From the NCBI GenBank assembly GCA_023079485.1, contig CM041092.1, forward strand, positions 8,135,127-8,199,126: 64,000 bases of DNA, in the 5' to 3' direction. Shown here one piece after another: positions 38,061 through 50,769 of the stretch. This stretch comes from Archilochus colubris. Lineage: Eukaryota; Chordata; Aves; Apodiformes; Trochilidae. Made by a program: the position numbers and the translations under genes. The notes beneath the pieces are model-generated. The model made no database searches and was not told where the DNA came from. It was given only the letters and a program-made list of their open reading frames with translations. Each line of letters begins with the position of its first letter. Position 1 is the stretch's first letter.

Positions 38061-41000
38061 AGGAAGGAAGCTGGGTTTTTTTAAATTTTTCTGGTTCTGC
38101 TAGAGAAAATTACAAGAAATATTTTAAGTTTATTAGGGTAAAAATATGAAAATCGTTGAGTTTTTTTTTTTAAGGTACTACATTTATTAATTTAAAGTGA
38201 TTCTTTTCCCCAAATCAATATCCCCAATAATATTTAAAAGGAAACTGCACTCTTAAATTATATGCACTTGCATTTCTGTGTCAAGGGATAAGAAGTATTT
38301 CAATATGAAATATACTTAATGGAAATTAGTTTCACGTTGTTATCTCTATTGTCATAGGAACTTGGGTTATATCTTCTTGTTATTTTCAAGTGTAACACAG
38401 TCATTATGGAAGTAATTTTGTAGTTTTTCATTTTCAAGATGAAACATCCACTCAGACTCAGTATTTTGTTCAAAAATAGACAACACCTCCTCTGAACTGC
38501 TGGGTGAGGTTACATGCCACAGACTGTGAAATTCAAAGCTATGTCCTCCTAGCACTTAAAAGCATTTTCATGCTTGCAGTGAATCAGCTTATCATCACTC
38601 ACTAGATCTTGTTTGGAGAGGGAGCATAAATTTAGAAATCAGCCTAGTAAAAGGGAGAGCACAATACTTGAACATATTTGCTTTGTATTTGCTTTGTGTA
38701 TTTTCTTCTGAAATGCCTTGTTTTGCAAGTGGGATTTAGCATAGATGGATGCAGAAGGGTTGTAAATGACTCGTGCTCTCTTTTGACAGCCTCAATCTGT
38801 CATCCATCTCGTGTCCAGTGTCTGCAGGTTTTTGTTTCAGCCATTGCTATTGCAAAATTTTGCTGTGATCACTTAATTTGCAACCTCTCTAATGGAATAT
38901 AATATCTATTTTTGTAAAACTAGTCTGACAGCAAGTTGTGCCTTTTCTTTTAGGGTTCTTTTCAACAGAGACTAAATGGAGGCAGGCACTGAGCAGCAAG
39001 TTTAGGCTCTTAGGCTAAAACCTCTCTCTGGCCACATACATTGAGTTCCCAAATGTTAGTGATTAAAAGTTCATGGTAAAATGTGGTCTTGAGCATTTGG
39101 GAAGAATAGGCCAAAAGCATTAGGTTCTGTAACGTGTACTTTTTTGTCTGTGTGCAACATAATGGATTTTTCTCTTTGTAGCCATGTTTTAGAAAGATAT
39201 TACACAATAACAAATTACATTCAGAAAAATACATTACTTCAGGATTGGTTTTGGCAACACTGCAATTAAATGGTTTGCGAAAAATGTGGTTTAAATAATG
39301 CGAATACTTAAAATTATGCTTTGAGCAGTCACTTTCTGATTCATTAAATTTAGATTGTAAAATCTATCACAGTATTACAGGTAATATTGTATATGAAATG
39401 TAATCTTCAAATGTTGGTATTTTCTCAAACTATTTTGATAGAAAAGCCTATTTAGAAGACCAGTTCCTTAAATCTTCATGTGCACTTTTATTATGTATTA
39501 TTTAGCAGTTAGTTATGAATAAACTGTATATCAGAAGCTTCTCATTGTATGGATGTCTGTGATGTTTCTTCTTCAATACCTCTATCTTCTTGTCATACAC
39601 AAAACCAGCTTCTGTCTTGCCAGTGGCACGCCATCTAAAATTCTATTTAACTGCATTTTACTTCTGACCATTTTGAAAAGCAGTGCAAGTCTAAAAGCAT
39701 TTTATTGCTGAAGAACAGCTGCTTAATTTTAAAACTTTGTGGGTTGTAGTCAGAGAATTGCATTGGTTAGCATCATGAGAGTTGATTGGAAATGTCCCTG
39801 ACATTACTTGTACTTTAAATTCACCTTGTGATAGTAACTTCTCTAGTATTTCATCAAGGATTTTTTGTTAGTGTACATTAGCTTTGCAAATGTCTTACCA
39901 GAATGTTGTAACTCAGTATCAAAACATCCTCATTGACCTTTCAATAACTTCTGATCTATTAGTTTGGAAAACCTAATAAATTTAGCAAATTATTTAACCA
40001 AAGTACTTTCTTGTTCGTCAGAGATAAGCCCTTTATTTGCCAGTCTCCCAGATATTCAGGTACCTGCAAGGCCCCTTTTTTCTCACTGCGAGTACCCATA
40101 AGTTTGTATAGTTGGCACTTGATTCATCCATTTATTATTCTTGCAAAAATTTTCCAAGCTGTTTATTTTTAGAAACTGAACAATATTCATGTCTGCAGAG
40201 AATAATGAGGACTTGGTACATTTTTTTTTTAGTGGCTTTTGTACAGAAACCTTTCATCAAGTTATGTAGCTTCTGTTGTTTTAAGTCAGTCGTTTGGAAT
40301 AAGGTTTCATCAATCTCTGAGGGTAGCTATTGTTTTTTCACCACTTCTTGATAGTGAGAGCTGGGAGTTTTTTTAGTACAGTGCAACTCATTACGTGTTT
40401 TGTGAATAAGGCTTATACTGTTATGTTTAAAATAAATGCATATTTTCTAGACTGTGCTGTTAAGTTGAAAACAGTTCCTCCTTAAGGGAAAATAATAGTT
40501 TGGATGTGAGTATATATGTGAGATGTAAAAGTTGTGTATTTCTGTGAAAAGTCCATGGATCCTAGCAAAGTCAGCATGGCCAAAACTGTCCAGTCTGAAA
40601 CATGGAATCCTCATATAGTAGTGAACACTGAAGGGGCTGGTGAACCATCATGCCAGCCTAGGATACCAACTGTGTTTAAGGCTTTTTGCTGTGGTATTTA
40701 GCAAAGTAGGAGTGAATCAGAAGAAACTGACTAAAACAAGGGGAGCATTGAGGGGTGGGCAAAAAGGGGTAATGAGGTGGGGAAAGAAGATTGATGCCAG
40801 GAGTTCCTGCTTAAAGCACTTTTCTCCACTTGCCTATGGAAGATGGGAGTCCCGAACTTCAGTAAAAACACTACGGGCATCAAAGATGAATTATTGGTTA
40901 TGGTGATTAGGGCTTCTCCCACATGGAGATGCCCAGGAATGCTGAAGTAAAGTCCGAGAGGAATCGCCTGCTAATGATGTGCTGGAACTGTCCTTGGTCA

Positions 41001-41089
41001 TTCTGTCTGTTCCATTGTCTGTAATACTTTTCCATTGCTATCAACCTGAAAAGATCTGTGAAATAATAAAGAAAATACATCACTCCTAC

Positions 41090-41440
41090 AGTAGCCGCTG
41101 GGATGGAAGGACTGAGCTCAGCCCAGTCTGGCCATTTGCCACCAGCCTGGAGGTGGGGAGGGGAAGGCTGGCACCTCTCAGGTAAGGGAGCTGATCACAG
41201 CATCAGCCCTGAATACCAGCTGTGGCTTTTAGGGCTTAAACCCTAAATGGATGGAGTGGGTACCCTTCCCCTCTTGTCAGGATAACAATCTCTAAAACAA
41301 GCAAGTTCAGCTGGACTCAGGCCAGGCAGGAGCATGGGGCCCAGTGGGGCCTTGTTGTGTTGGTGTGGCGGCCATACCAGGGCCCGGGGGGCTCCTTGGT
41401 GGGAGCTGCGGTGATCTGAGGGCTCCCGTGAGAGACTTCC
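41090..41440. other. GC-richer intronic patch upstream of the transmembrane exon
   Basis: This patch, about 1.6-1.9 kb before the exon at 43012, is visibly richer in G and C than the surroundings (for example around 41100-41170 and 41330-41420). It has a few CpGs but not enough to call an island. It contains a consensus splice donor, CTCAG|GTAAGG, at 41181/41182 and a perfect inverted repeat TTTAGGG-CTTAAA-CCCTAAA at 41228-41247. No coding exon fits the donor: the frame that would join to exon 43012 in phase has a TGA at 41113-41115 and no ATG after it. What it is remains unknown. Confidence 0.4.
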
Positions 41441-42574
41441 CCAGAGGGATTGCTTAGAGACTGCATGAAGGAATTCCCCTGAAGTTTCCTGAAAATGAGG
41501 ACTAGGGAAAGCAACTGTTACGGGTAGAAAAGAAGAGGTGAAAAATAAAAATTAAAGGCACAGCTAGAGATGCTGTTCTGGGACGTGTATGTTGCTGAGG
41601 CGGTGTGCACCAGGCAAGAAAGCACAAGAACATTGTCATTTTCTGCTGTTAAAACATGTCCATTTATCAGTCATTTCTAATTCAGAAAACAAAAATGAAA
41701 TAGCATGTAGGTGTAGAAGTGTTAATATGCCTTTGGAAGCCTGTAAAACGTAGCCTCAGGTGCCTTTCTGTGTTTTATTTGTCCTACTCATGGAACAAGA
41801 TGGCAGAGTCAGCCCCATCCCTCTGCCTGTTTGCCCAGCAGAACAGGGAATGATAAAAGAATATCCTTGCTGCATTCTTGCAAGACTAACAAACTCAGAT
41901 CAAGTAGGTGGGACTCCAAGTAATCACTCATGTTTTGTGTGAGGCTAAAACCCACGTTTTTTAGCCTGCCTGGTGTGTAGTTGGAGGTTACCAGAAGCTT
42001 GTGCAGACCATGAAGCATGTGTGTAACAAAACTCAATTTAGTAAGCAGTAAGTGAAGTGGGGTCTTCTCAGAAGTCCTTCCCAGGTTTCTTTTCCCAGTG
42101 TCTTACCACAGCCATTTAATTTTGAGGTAGTAATGGCATGGGTAATTGTGGCAGAGAAACATCAATGCTTGCCAGCTATAGATAGTAAAAAAGTAATGTT
42201 TTCTTGAGAGAAGATACTGAATGAAACAATTGTCACACTGTTTTTGTTATTCTATTGTTAGAGGTTTGTGTGTTGTTAGTTCTCAAACTGTGCTATGAAC
42301 ACAGGCAATGCATTGCCACTGCTGACAAACCTAAATGGCATCTGACTGGAGTTAATAGGAGTTAAACACATAGAATGTAGGTTTAAGTGCACTACAGAAG
42401 CATTCATTTAACATTTGTTACAAGCTGCTGCTGTTTTTTTATGAGCAATAGGGGAGCAGTTTACAGTTGAACTGCTATATAGAAAGGAGCTATGTAGCTT
42501 CAGATGGAATATTTGGAGCCTCAGGCAGTTTTGTAAATGTTTTCTATTACAAATAAGTTTAATAGTGTACATTT

Positions 42575-42588
42575 AAAAAAAAAAAAAA
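42575..42588. repeat. A14 homopolymer
   Basis: Fourteen A residues, about 420 bases upstream of the transmembrane exon. Confidence 0.9.
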
Positions 42589-43011
42589 GTATGTGTATTT
42601 AAACCTTTATGGTCCATACCACGTTAGGTGGAATTACAGTAAATTGCTACATTTCATTTCTGTAATTAGCTTATAAGCCTCTAGTTGATATTGTCCTGAA
42701 GTTTATGTTCAGCACATTTTAACACCAGTCATATTTTGGACAGCCTGTATAAGCACACTTGTTTGCCTCTTAGGGGTATAAAATTACATATATGTGTTGA
42801 AAAAAAGGAGATACCTATTAAAAAATCATAACAGTTACACACCTTTGGATGACTGCGTGCACTATTGAGAGGGGAGGGATCATGATCACCTCCCATGCTG
42901 TGATTATGAGTAGTATGCACAGAACAATTTTCCTGTTGCTAATAGTTCTATAAATATGTGATTATGAAACATGGTCTTTTCCTTTTATTTTATTTTTTTC
43001 CATTCCTGTAG

Positions 43012-43126
43012 GAACTTGGAAGTAACAGCCCTCCGCAGAGGAACTGGAAGGGAATTGCTATTGCGCTGCTGGTGATTCTAGTTGTTTGTTCACTCATCAC
43101 TATGTCTGTCATTCTTTTAACCCCAG
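43012..43126 (+). CDS. DPP10: DPP10 internal exon: cytoplasmic juxtamembrane segment plus transmembrane helix
   Basis: Read from its first base, this 115-nt exon gives 38 codons plus one base. It starts [14 protein letters not shown], a short polar cytoplasmic piece, and continues into a hydrophobic helix of about 23 residues ([11 protein letters not shown], then [12 protein letters not shown]). This matches the membrane anchor of the DPP6/DPP10 family, type II single-pass proteins that lack peptidase activity and bind Kv4 channels to change their surface expression and gating. The acceptor is a pyrimidine-rich tract ending CCTGTAG at 43011. The donor is CCCCAG|GTAACC at 43126/43127. The last base, G, joins AT of the next exon to make Asp. 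There is no start codon; the start lies in an upstream (in mammals alternative) first exon outside the recognised sequence. Residues in the next exon favour DPP10 over the paralogue DPP6. What is seen is the open frame and splice sites; the channel role is family knowledge. Confidence 0.96.
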
Positions 43127-46100
43127 GTAACCTACTTCTTTATTTTATCTTACTGAAGGTGTATGATTCATAATGCAGTCCTTAAAGTTACATATAAGTG
43201 TCAAAGTGCCTTAAGCATTTTTAACTTCTGGCTACTATAAACTTGGTGCCTGTAGGGACTCAATAGTTACTGGGGGCATTGTGGAGCAGAAACATCTGGC
43301 TTTGGCATTAGGTCCTTAGGTTTGTCTCAGCCTTGAGATGGCTACAAGCAATCCTCATCAACCTCAGATGTGAGCTGCCTTTAAAATTTTGTCACCTCTA
43401 TCTTTGTGTAATTCAGATTCACAGGTGAGCTAAGAGAAAGCAAGCTGTATGTTATGGAATACTAATACATCTCACTGAACTAGAAGCATGCATCTTTCAT
43501 ATGTGCATGCACTAATGTCTCCTTTCAGAAACAAAGAGAAAGGAAATTACTTAAAAGTTCAGTAACAAAAAAGAGGGGCGAGGGCAATTAGTAGACAAAA
43601 AAGCAGTTGAATTTACAAAATAATTATGCTTTTTTAAAGAAATTATTCTGAGTTCTTTTTCTAAAGATTTTGTTTTTACTGCTGGGGCAACAACCATTTT
43701 ACTATGTTTAGGAACCTGACAGAAGGAAGCACTGCATAAGTTTTAAAGAAAAAATATATTTGAATTCTTTTTTATCAGATTTAAATTTATGATGTCTAGT
43801 ACCTGATTTGGATAGCATTATTCGATAGTAACTACTGGTCTATTAATGTTCTACCATGCAAATGTGCAGTTTGTGTAAACCCAAAGATTAATGAAGTGCT
43901 TTTCAGTTAAGTAATGAGTCCAGACAATTTGGCCGCTTGGAAGAAATCATCAAAGGAAGCTTGGTGGGTCTTGTGCATGGGCAAGCACAGTAGTAGACTG
44001 CTGCTGATTGAAAGGAAGGTGGTGATGTGGATAAGGATCAAAAAGATTCGCTTGTCAGAGGAATGGGACAAGTATAGAGAGTATGTACAAATATTATGGA
44101 GTATTTTCCTTCTACTGTGTGGTATAAATATCTACTATATATGCATGGTGCTGCCCAAGGAATGATAAATGATTGTTTGCTTATTTTCACTAAGAACATT
44201 TAGAGAAAAGTATAAGCAAGGTTGGGCTGCTGTAGTCTCAGTGTATTGGAGTTGCTTCAGGGAATAATGAAAAGCTCACATTGAGGGCAATTGATGACAT
44301 GTCTTGGTACACTTTAGGACCTTCTTTTGAGGAAGAGGTAACATTTTTTTTTAAGACTTGTAAAATCTCAGAGGTATTTTGCTGGAATTCATCATAATAA
44401 ACATCAGTTCTGTCTCTGTTGTAGAGTTATTGATGTAAAAACTTAAACTGAAATCTTTGAAGGCACTTGTGGAGAAAAGAATAAACAACCTAGGGAAATC
44501 TTAATATTTTTTTATTATATTAAAAAAGCTCTCTGAGCCTCTGCATCTCTGAGGCTTTTCCAAAATCAAGAGAGCTTGCTTGAAAACTTGATGCAAGCTG
44601 GGACCTACATTTCAGCTCCAATCATGAGAGTGAAAACTAGGTCTGTCAGCTCAAAAGCTCCACGATAGCCCATAGAGACTGTGGATCTTGATATAAATCA
44701 ACATTTTTATTCCAAAATGATCTAGGTCTGTAAAACTGGGGATTCTTTTTTTGGTTGAAAGCTGTGGAGGTAGTCTGTAGGACAGCTACTTTTCCTCCTT
44801 TTGTTCCTAATCAGTGCTGTTCCCCCTTCACTTTTATGATTAATTGCTGGTTTTAGAAGAAAAATATTCTTATATTTTGATGGTTTGCAGACATATACTA
44901 AACACTGTATCTCAATTTATTTGGTCTTTAATAGATGTTAGATCATTTTGGGATATCTAACATTAGAGGGGAGGGAAAACGAAGGCTCTCTCTCAGCTTT
45001 GGCTATTGTGAGGTGCTGAGTTCTAAGGAGCTACCAATCTTTTATAATAAATACTTGGTTTTGCAAATTCTTTTCATAAGATGTTGCTCTGAATTAGGTG
45101 CTCAGTGCAGTAGTAAGAATTTTATCCTATAATACCTTGGGGTACTTCTGAGTGTATTGCTTTTAATTTCTTACACTTTTTTGAGCATCACAGATGACTT
45201 TCTGTATTTAGTTCTGCCTGTACCAATAGGTGCTGTTTAGATGTCATGTAAATTCCTCTAACTGCTGTGCATTGTGCTGCTTTTTTTTATGGAATGATAA
45301 TAATTTCAGATGGTGATTGCTCAGAAGCCTGATTGTTTTGTAGAGGCAAAATTGTATTTATTGATATGCTGATTCTAACAAAAATGAACTCCAAACCTCT
45401 TTGAACTAAGGAGTATACATAAAAAAAACCTTCTTGCCTACTCACATATAAACTGCTACACTGCTCTGCAGCTGGGAAAGGAAGCCTTGCAGCAAGTATC
45501 CCTGCTGCTTTTCTTCACAAGTGCAATAATAAAGCAAGTGCATGGAGATACCAAAGAATGATATTAATTCAAAATAAGGGACTGAAGTGTGGAAAAACTT
45601 GGGAGTTTCACAATAGGAGCCTCTCTATCTTCCGGGGCAATTTAATTGTGAATTCATTCATTTCTGTGGCTAACAGTTGGAGATGATTACTGGAGAAGTA
45701 TTTGAGAATGAAAGAAGAAAATAGCTTGGGAATAATCTTATTCCTTTGTATTGTGACTTAATGACCAGTGCAGATAGAAACAGCTCTTTCTGAGAAGTCA
45801 TCATTTAGTTTGTATGTCAGTATAAACATAACACACATATGTTTGTTATTTCTTATTGTTTCATATTCTGAGTTTGTCCTGTTTCTTGTTTTGACGTTTC
45901 ATCACTTACCTGCACATCCTGAAATATTTGTAGGTAGATTTTATGGGATCAGGATCTCACTTCTTCCTTTAAATGAGCATGGCTTTGTGCTTTGCATCGT
46001 GGTGGTGTGTTCCACATCATAGGAATGATATGAAAATCTGTCTGATCAGCCACTGGTGATCTGCATTTCAAAACTGAAAAGTGTTCAGATGGAAGCACTA

Positions 46101-48244
46101 GCAACTGAAGGCTTCTGTGTGAAAAATTGCCTAAAAAGCATCTAAGAGTTGTGCAGACATTGCCACCCTTGTACAGGTATTTTGCAACCACACTTAAGGC
46201 TGTTCTTCATTTTGGGAATGACAGTAGTTCTGTGGTGGTGTTACCCTACACTCTGAATGTGTAACAGATTTAAATCCTTTTCTGGATACCAATGTTAGTA
46301 TTCCAGCTATGCATGCTGATATATGGTAATAATGTTGAATAAAGTGCCATGTAACTCTACACATAGACTTAAAGCAAATTTACAGTTTGTTTTGCTATCC
46401 CTTGAGGAAAAAAATTACAATTTTGCAGAAAGAGTTACTTTAGAGAAGATTTAGGTCAGGAAAACTCATAGACAATGCTTTTTTTCAAATAGTTATGAGT
46501 AAAATCAAGCTCTAGGAAGAGGATTCATTTGAATTATGTCCATTAGATAGACAGTTCTATACAGGGTAAGGACCAATCCCTCCCCCATCTCTCATGCTAC
46601 ACAGACATTAATAGAAACCAAACTAAAAATTATTTTTGCTGAAGTATAGGTTCATTATCAGAATATTCAGATTTCTGCTCAATGCTGTATTGGCTCCTTG
46701 TAAGTACTCTAAATTGGCAAACAAGTTTTGAGATCTGATTACTCTCTGTCTGGCAAGTTGTTTTCCCTTTTTCATGCAAACACAATATGAACTGTACTTA
46801 TTTTCAGTTACTGATACACCTGTTAGCTTGGATACAGTTCATTAGAGTCTTAACATCCCTAATTCTGGTGTTAATTTTTTTCTCCCACAGAAAAATTTGA
46901 GTTAATGATATACTATACTACAGTACCATTAGTTTTATTTGCTGGGTTAGAAGGTGGATTTTGTGAGGTGTTCAGACTGCTTTTAACCTGAAAAAATAAT
47001 ATGCTTTAAGATATGAAAAGTAACAAGGCTAATTTCTACATTTGCAGTCTTCTCATTTAGTAACACAGACAAGTTTGTTATTTGGGATAAATGCACACCA
47101 GTTGTTGAAGTGTTGTTAGTTTGATGTAGAGTTAAAAGTAACCATCTAGGTTTAAACATTTGATTTTTTTTTTCTAGCTTCTGTAATCTCTGTTCCTTGT
47201 CTAAACATAATATTTATAATTTCAGACCAAAATACAGAAATCCAGGGGGAATAGTGTGATGGTATTGGAAACATGATTCCTTCAAGGAATAATTTAATAA
47301 AAATTAAAATGGAAGTGAAAAAAATAGTGGGCTATTTGGTAATGTGGTGGTAAACATGAAGTGGAAAAAGTCAGTCTTAAAAATAAGTCATGTACTTTTT
47401 ATAAAAAAAAAAATAAAAATTATTTAACACCAGTGAAGTGCTCAAGAAAGATTAACCCAGTGATCTGAGAGTTCACATGATGTGTAATTCAGCTTATCCA
47501 TATAAACTGAGTATGTGGGAAATTACTATTTTGGAGTCTTTTGAAGTCAAATCAACAATTTCCCTAGAATTTATACAATACAAGATACTGATAGAGTGGA
47601 AAACAAGGCTCTGCTTTGGTGATGGCTTAGTAAACTTAATGAAAAATTCACTTTTCATACAACTAGTAAAGTTGCTTGAAGATGCCAGTAAATCAGCATA
47701 GAAATACAAACAGCGGTTAAAAAATTAAAGTTCAAAATCCTACTTATATCAAGATTACTTGGCAGGCATGTGAGTTAGATGGAAGACAGAGAACAGAGCT
47801 GGTCTACCTTTCTTCTCTGGTAGCCTTCCTGTACACAGTGTATTGTTCTAGTAATTTTTATTAAAGCAGTTAATAACAGAAAAAAAATCTGTGAAAACTA
47901 AATTGTCTGGGGCAAGGCAGTTTTTGGCAATAGAACAGCTTGTGTGAGTTTGATTGATAGTTGGCAAACTGGCAGGATATAAAGGGTCACAACAGATAGA
48001 AACTGGATCAGGAGAGGTTAGAAGGGGAATCCTTTTGGGATCACAAACAGCATCTGAATGAGAGTGTGTTGAATCAAAATATGTGATGGAAAACTGCTTG
48101 TTGAGGGTAGGTAGTCACCAAGGTTATGGAGAAAGGGGAAAATAGGCATATGAAGAGCCTAGTTGATGCTGTTAAATTAGAAGTAGTAGAGCATCAATAA
48201 CATGTGCTTACTTTGCAGATAAAAACTCAGTGTCTGGCAGGAGC

Positions 48245-48545
48245 AAGAGCTAACAGGTCCCATGATGGGTAAACAGAGGGATTAGGTATAAATCAAGAGA
48301 GATAATGTTACTGTGCTGTAAAGCTCCAGTAAGACTACAAGTGGAATATTTTGTCCCATGCTGGACTTGAAGACTAAAAAAAAAAAAACAAACCCAAACA
48401 GGCTAGTTTGATCCCTGGAAGGTAGGAAGAGGGCAAAAAGCTTATTTAAGGATTAGAACATTTGTCTTGTGGGAGGATTTGAACAACTCTGCATGCTTAA
48501 CCTTCTAAGACATCAAGTGCAGAAGGAGTTGATTACAGTGAGTAA
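48245..48545 (+). mobile_element. Old, degenerate CR1-type LINE fragment
   Basis: The order of faint matches follows CR1 ORF2: GCTCCAGTAAGACTACAAGTGGAATATTTTGTCCCATGCTGG (the '[11 protein letters not shown]' coding segment), then GGAAGGTAGGAAGAGGGCAA, GATTAGAACATTTGTCTTGTGGGAGG ('EHLSYEER') and CTTCTAAGACATCAAGTGCAGAAGGAGTTGATTAC (the 'RLRGDLI' segment). A 13-base A run at 48376-48388 interrupts it. Stops and indels are numerous. It may belong to an ancient CR1/L3-like family. Confidence 0.65.
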
Positions 48546-48998
48546 GTGCTTACCAGGGCCCTGCTGAGACCTGGGAGGGAAGCGCCTGCAAAATGCAGCA
48601 GCACCATGGAGTGAGCAGCTGTCACAGCCCTGTGTCTGTTGTAAATTCATGATGTGCATTAAAAAGGAGGTTCTTTTCAATACAGCAAGGATGCACCTTA
48701 TTAATACCACCCGGAGTGACTGCAGCAGGCAGCACTGACATTTTAGAGGAAAAAAGGATTTTGTTGTTGATTCCAGCAAGCTTTCGGCTTGGTCTTCAAT
48801 TGAGAAATTTGTCTGAATAAAGACCAATAACACAACTATGATTGACTTTATTCACTGTGAAGGGATCACATTCTTATCTGAAATGGATTACTGGATGTGA
48901 CCTTTATAAAGCATGTTTCTTTGTTAAAAATGTGCTGGTAACATACTGGGTTGACATCAAGATAACAAGATTGCTCCGTGACTGCTATGATTTTAGTT
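48546..48998. other. Unassigned segment between two CR1 copies
   Basis: About 450 bp between an old and a younger CR1. It holds several CpGs, an AATAAA at 48816-48821 and a 106-codon minus-strand open frame with no recognised motif. It could be the solitary LTR or tail of another element, or unique sequence split by insertions. I cannot assign it. Confidence 0.35.
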
Positions 48999-49660
48999 AT
49001 GAGCCAGCAATGTGCCCTTGTGGCCAAGAAGGCCAATGGCATCCTGGGGTGCATTAGAAAGGGTGTGGTTAGTAGGTCAAGAGAGGTTCTTCTCCCTCTC
49101 TATTCTGCATTGGTGAGGCCGCACCTGGAGTATTGTGTCCAGTTCTGGGCCCCTCAGTTCAAGAAGGACAGGGAAGTGCTTGAAAGAGTCCAGCGCAGAG
49201 CTACTAAGATGATTAAGGGAGTGGAACATCTCCCTTATGAGGAAAGGCTGAGGGAGCTGGGTCTCTTTAGTTTGGAGAAAAGGAGACTGAGGGGTGACCT
49301 CATCAATGTTTTCAAATATGTAAGGGGTGAGTGTCAGGGAGATGGAGTTAGGCTTTTCTCAGTGGTGACCAGTGATAGGACAAGGGGTAATGGGTGTAAA
49401 TTGGAGCACAGGAGGTTCAAGTTGAATATTCGAAAAAATTTTTTTACTGTAAGGGTGACAGAGCCCTGGAACAGGCTGCCCAGGGGGGTCGTGGAGTCTC
49501 CTTCACTGGAGACATTCAAAACCCGCCTGGACACGTTCCTATGCGAAGTGCTCTAGGTGGCCCTGCTCTGGCAGGGGGGGTTGGACTAGATGATCTTTCG
49601 AGGTCCCTTCCAACCCCAAGGATTCTATGATTCTATGATGATTCTATGATTTTTCTATGA
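48999..49660 (+). mobile_element. CR1 LINE, 5'-truncated, open ORF2 end
   Basis: Sense-strand CR1 of a second subfamily. Its frame runs without a stop from the 5' junction to TAG at 49554-49556 and includes [91 protein letters not shown] and [13 protein letters not shown]. The 3' UTR contains GGACTAGATGATCTTTCGAGGTCCCTTCCAACCCC, and the end has imperfect ATTCTATG units (49621-49660). It lacks the reverse transcriptase core. It lies 1.1 kb upstream of the stalk exon in the DPP10 sense direction. Confidence 0.96.
49002..49556 (+). pseudogene. Fragment of CR1 ORF2 (C-terminal, open frame)
   Basis: About 185 codons of CR1 ORF2 C-terminal region without an internal stop. The open frame extends a few codons upstream into flanking DNA (to 48978) by chance. 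As with the copy near 1 kb, it has neither catalytic motifs nor a start of its own and is a transposon relic. Confidence 0.9.
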
Positions 49661-50769
49661 GTCTGGCATCTGCATCACAGTTTAATACCCATGATTTGTA
49701 AGGACAAAATCTGACTGTCAAAAAGATCCTCTCATAAAGAAGGAAGAGCTTATAGAGCAGAAAAATTTGTCAGCAATCTATGGCAAACATTCCCAGTAAT
49801 AGTAAAATTATTAAAAGACCTTACTGATTATCTGGTTGATTGTGTAGGAAATGCATAGGTACATATTTTTGCTAGTGCTGGGGCAATGTATAATGCAAAT
49901 TTTAGCAGCTTCTGTTCTCTTCAATAGCCTGAAGCAGTGAGGTGAACATAGCTGTTACCAGTGAGTACTCACTGGAAACTTGGTGCTTTGACAGCAAAAA
50001 TTTTGCTTTAAGAATACATCTGATCACACACGTTAGTGTGACAGTTCACTGTTAAATCTCTGCTACATATTCTTTATTTAACCCACAACACAAGAAAAGC
50101 AGAATTTAGCAGAACTGCTTATGTCTTTTCTGAAGCTTGAGGATGATTGTAGGAGCTGGCAACTTATTTTTTTGTTGTTTTGAGAAGCAGTGGTGGCTGT
50201 TGTTCAGAAGCACAGTATTCATGGGTTCTTATCACGTTTGGGGAAAACACAAGGCTGGTAGCCAAATGCTTTGTGGTTATTATCACTAGAAAGCAAATAC
50301 AGACTATGAAATGTGCATCTTGAATTGTTGGGTTTTTACATTTTAATTTATCTAATAGGTGAAATTGGTTTCAAATTTACTACAGGAATACTTTACTTAG
50401 TTTCTGTCTGTAGAAAGTGATCAGTACATCCTTTGGATGTCAGGAAATTGCTGTATTGGTTTGTAATCAGACTTCTCATGTGGTATAGGGCTGTGGGAAG
50501 GAGCAGCTTTGCTGCTACAGTCCCAGTATAATAAATAGCCAACCACTACATCCTCCAGTTGTCCTGTCCATAAGGCTTTGTTTTCTGAAGCTTTTCTGAA
50601 GCATTATGGAATGCTTTCTTTTAGTGGGGAAAAAGAAAATAAAAATAACAAGGTATTGTTATTGATATCAATTATGTATTCTGGTTCTGTTATCCCAATG
50701 TTTTTCAAACTGCACTGAATATATTGCTTTTAATAACTATCTAAAATGATCCTATTGTGTTTATTTTAG

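Larger units (their letters stand above)
33841..41089. other. Intronic sequence with no recognised gene
   Basis: AT-rich intron with A and T runs (37289-37302 is A14; 38161-38172 is T-rich). A 144-codon open frame at 34622-35056 (+) has no recognisable motif. A possible conserved segment near 37.9-38.1 kb is listed separately. Confidence 0.6.
1..43011 (+). other. DPP10: Long 5' intron of DPP10 (partial)
   Basis: Everything upstream of the transmembrane exon is non-coding as far as I can tell. No start exon ending in phase 0 before a GT, which is what the acceptor at 43011 needs, was recognised. Mammalian DPP10 is known for very large first introns and several alternative first exons, so a span of more than 43 kb is expected. 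The sequence is AT-rich and punctuated by CR1 fragments, simple repeats and a few motif clusters listed separately. An unrecognised short alternative first exon could still be present. Confidence 0.85.
43127..50769 (+). other. DPP10: DPP10 intron between transmembrane and stalk exons
   Basis: This intron is bounded by GTAACC at 43127 and TTTTAG at 50769. From 43127 to about 48200 it is AT-rich sequence with no gene, RNA or identifiable repeat apart from short A and T runs. From about 48245 to 49660 it holds an old CR1, an unassigned segment and a younger CR1. From 49661 to 50769 nothing is recognised except the splice acceptor. Confidence 0.93.

Noticed and set aside
40979..41181. Possible alternative first coding exon of DPP10 ending at the consensus donor 41181/41182
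   Set aside because: The acceptor at 43012 needs phase 0. In that frame there is a TGA at 41113-41115 and no ATG between it and the donor, and the open frames across the donor are in other phases.
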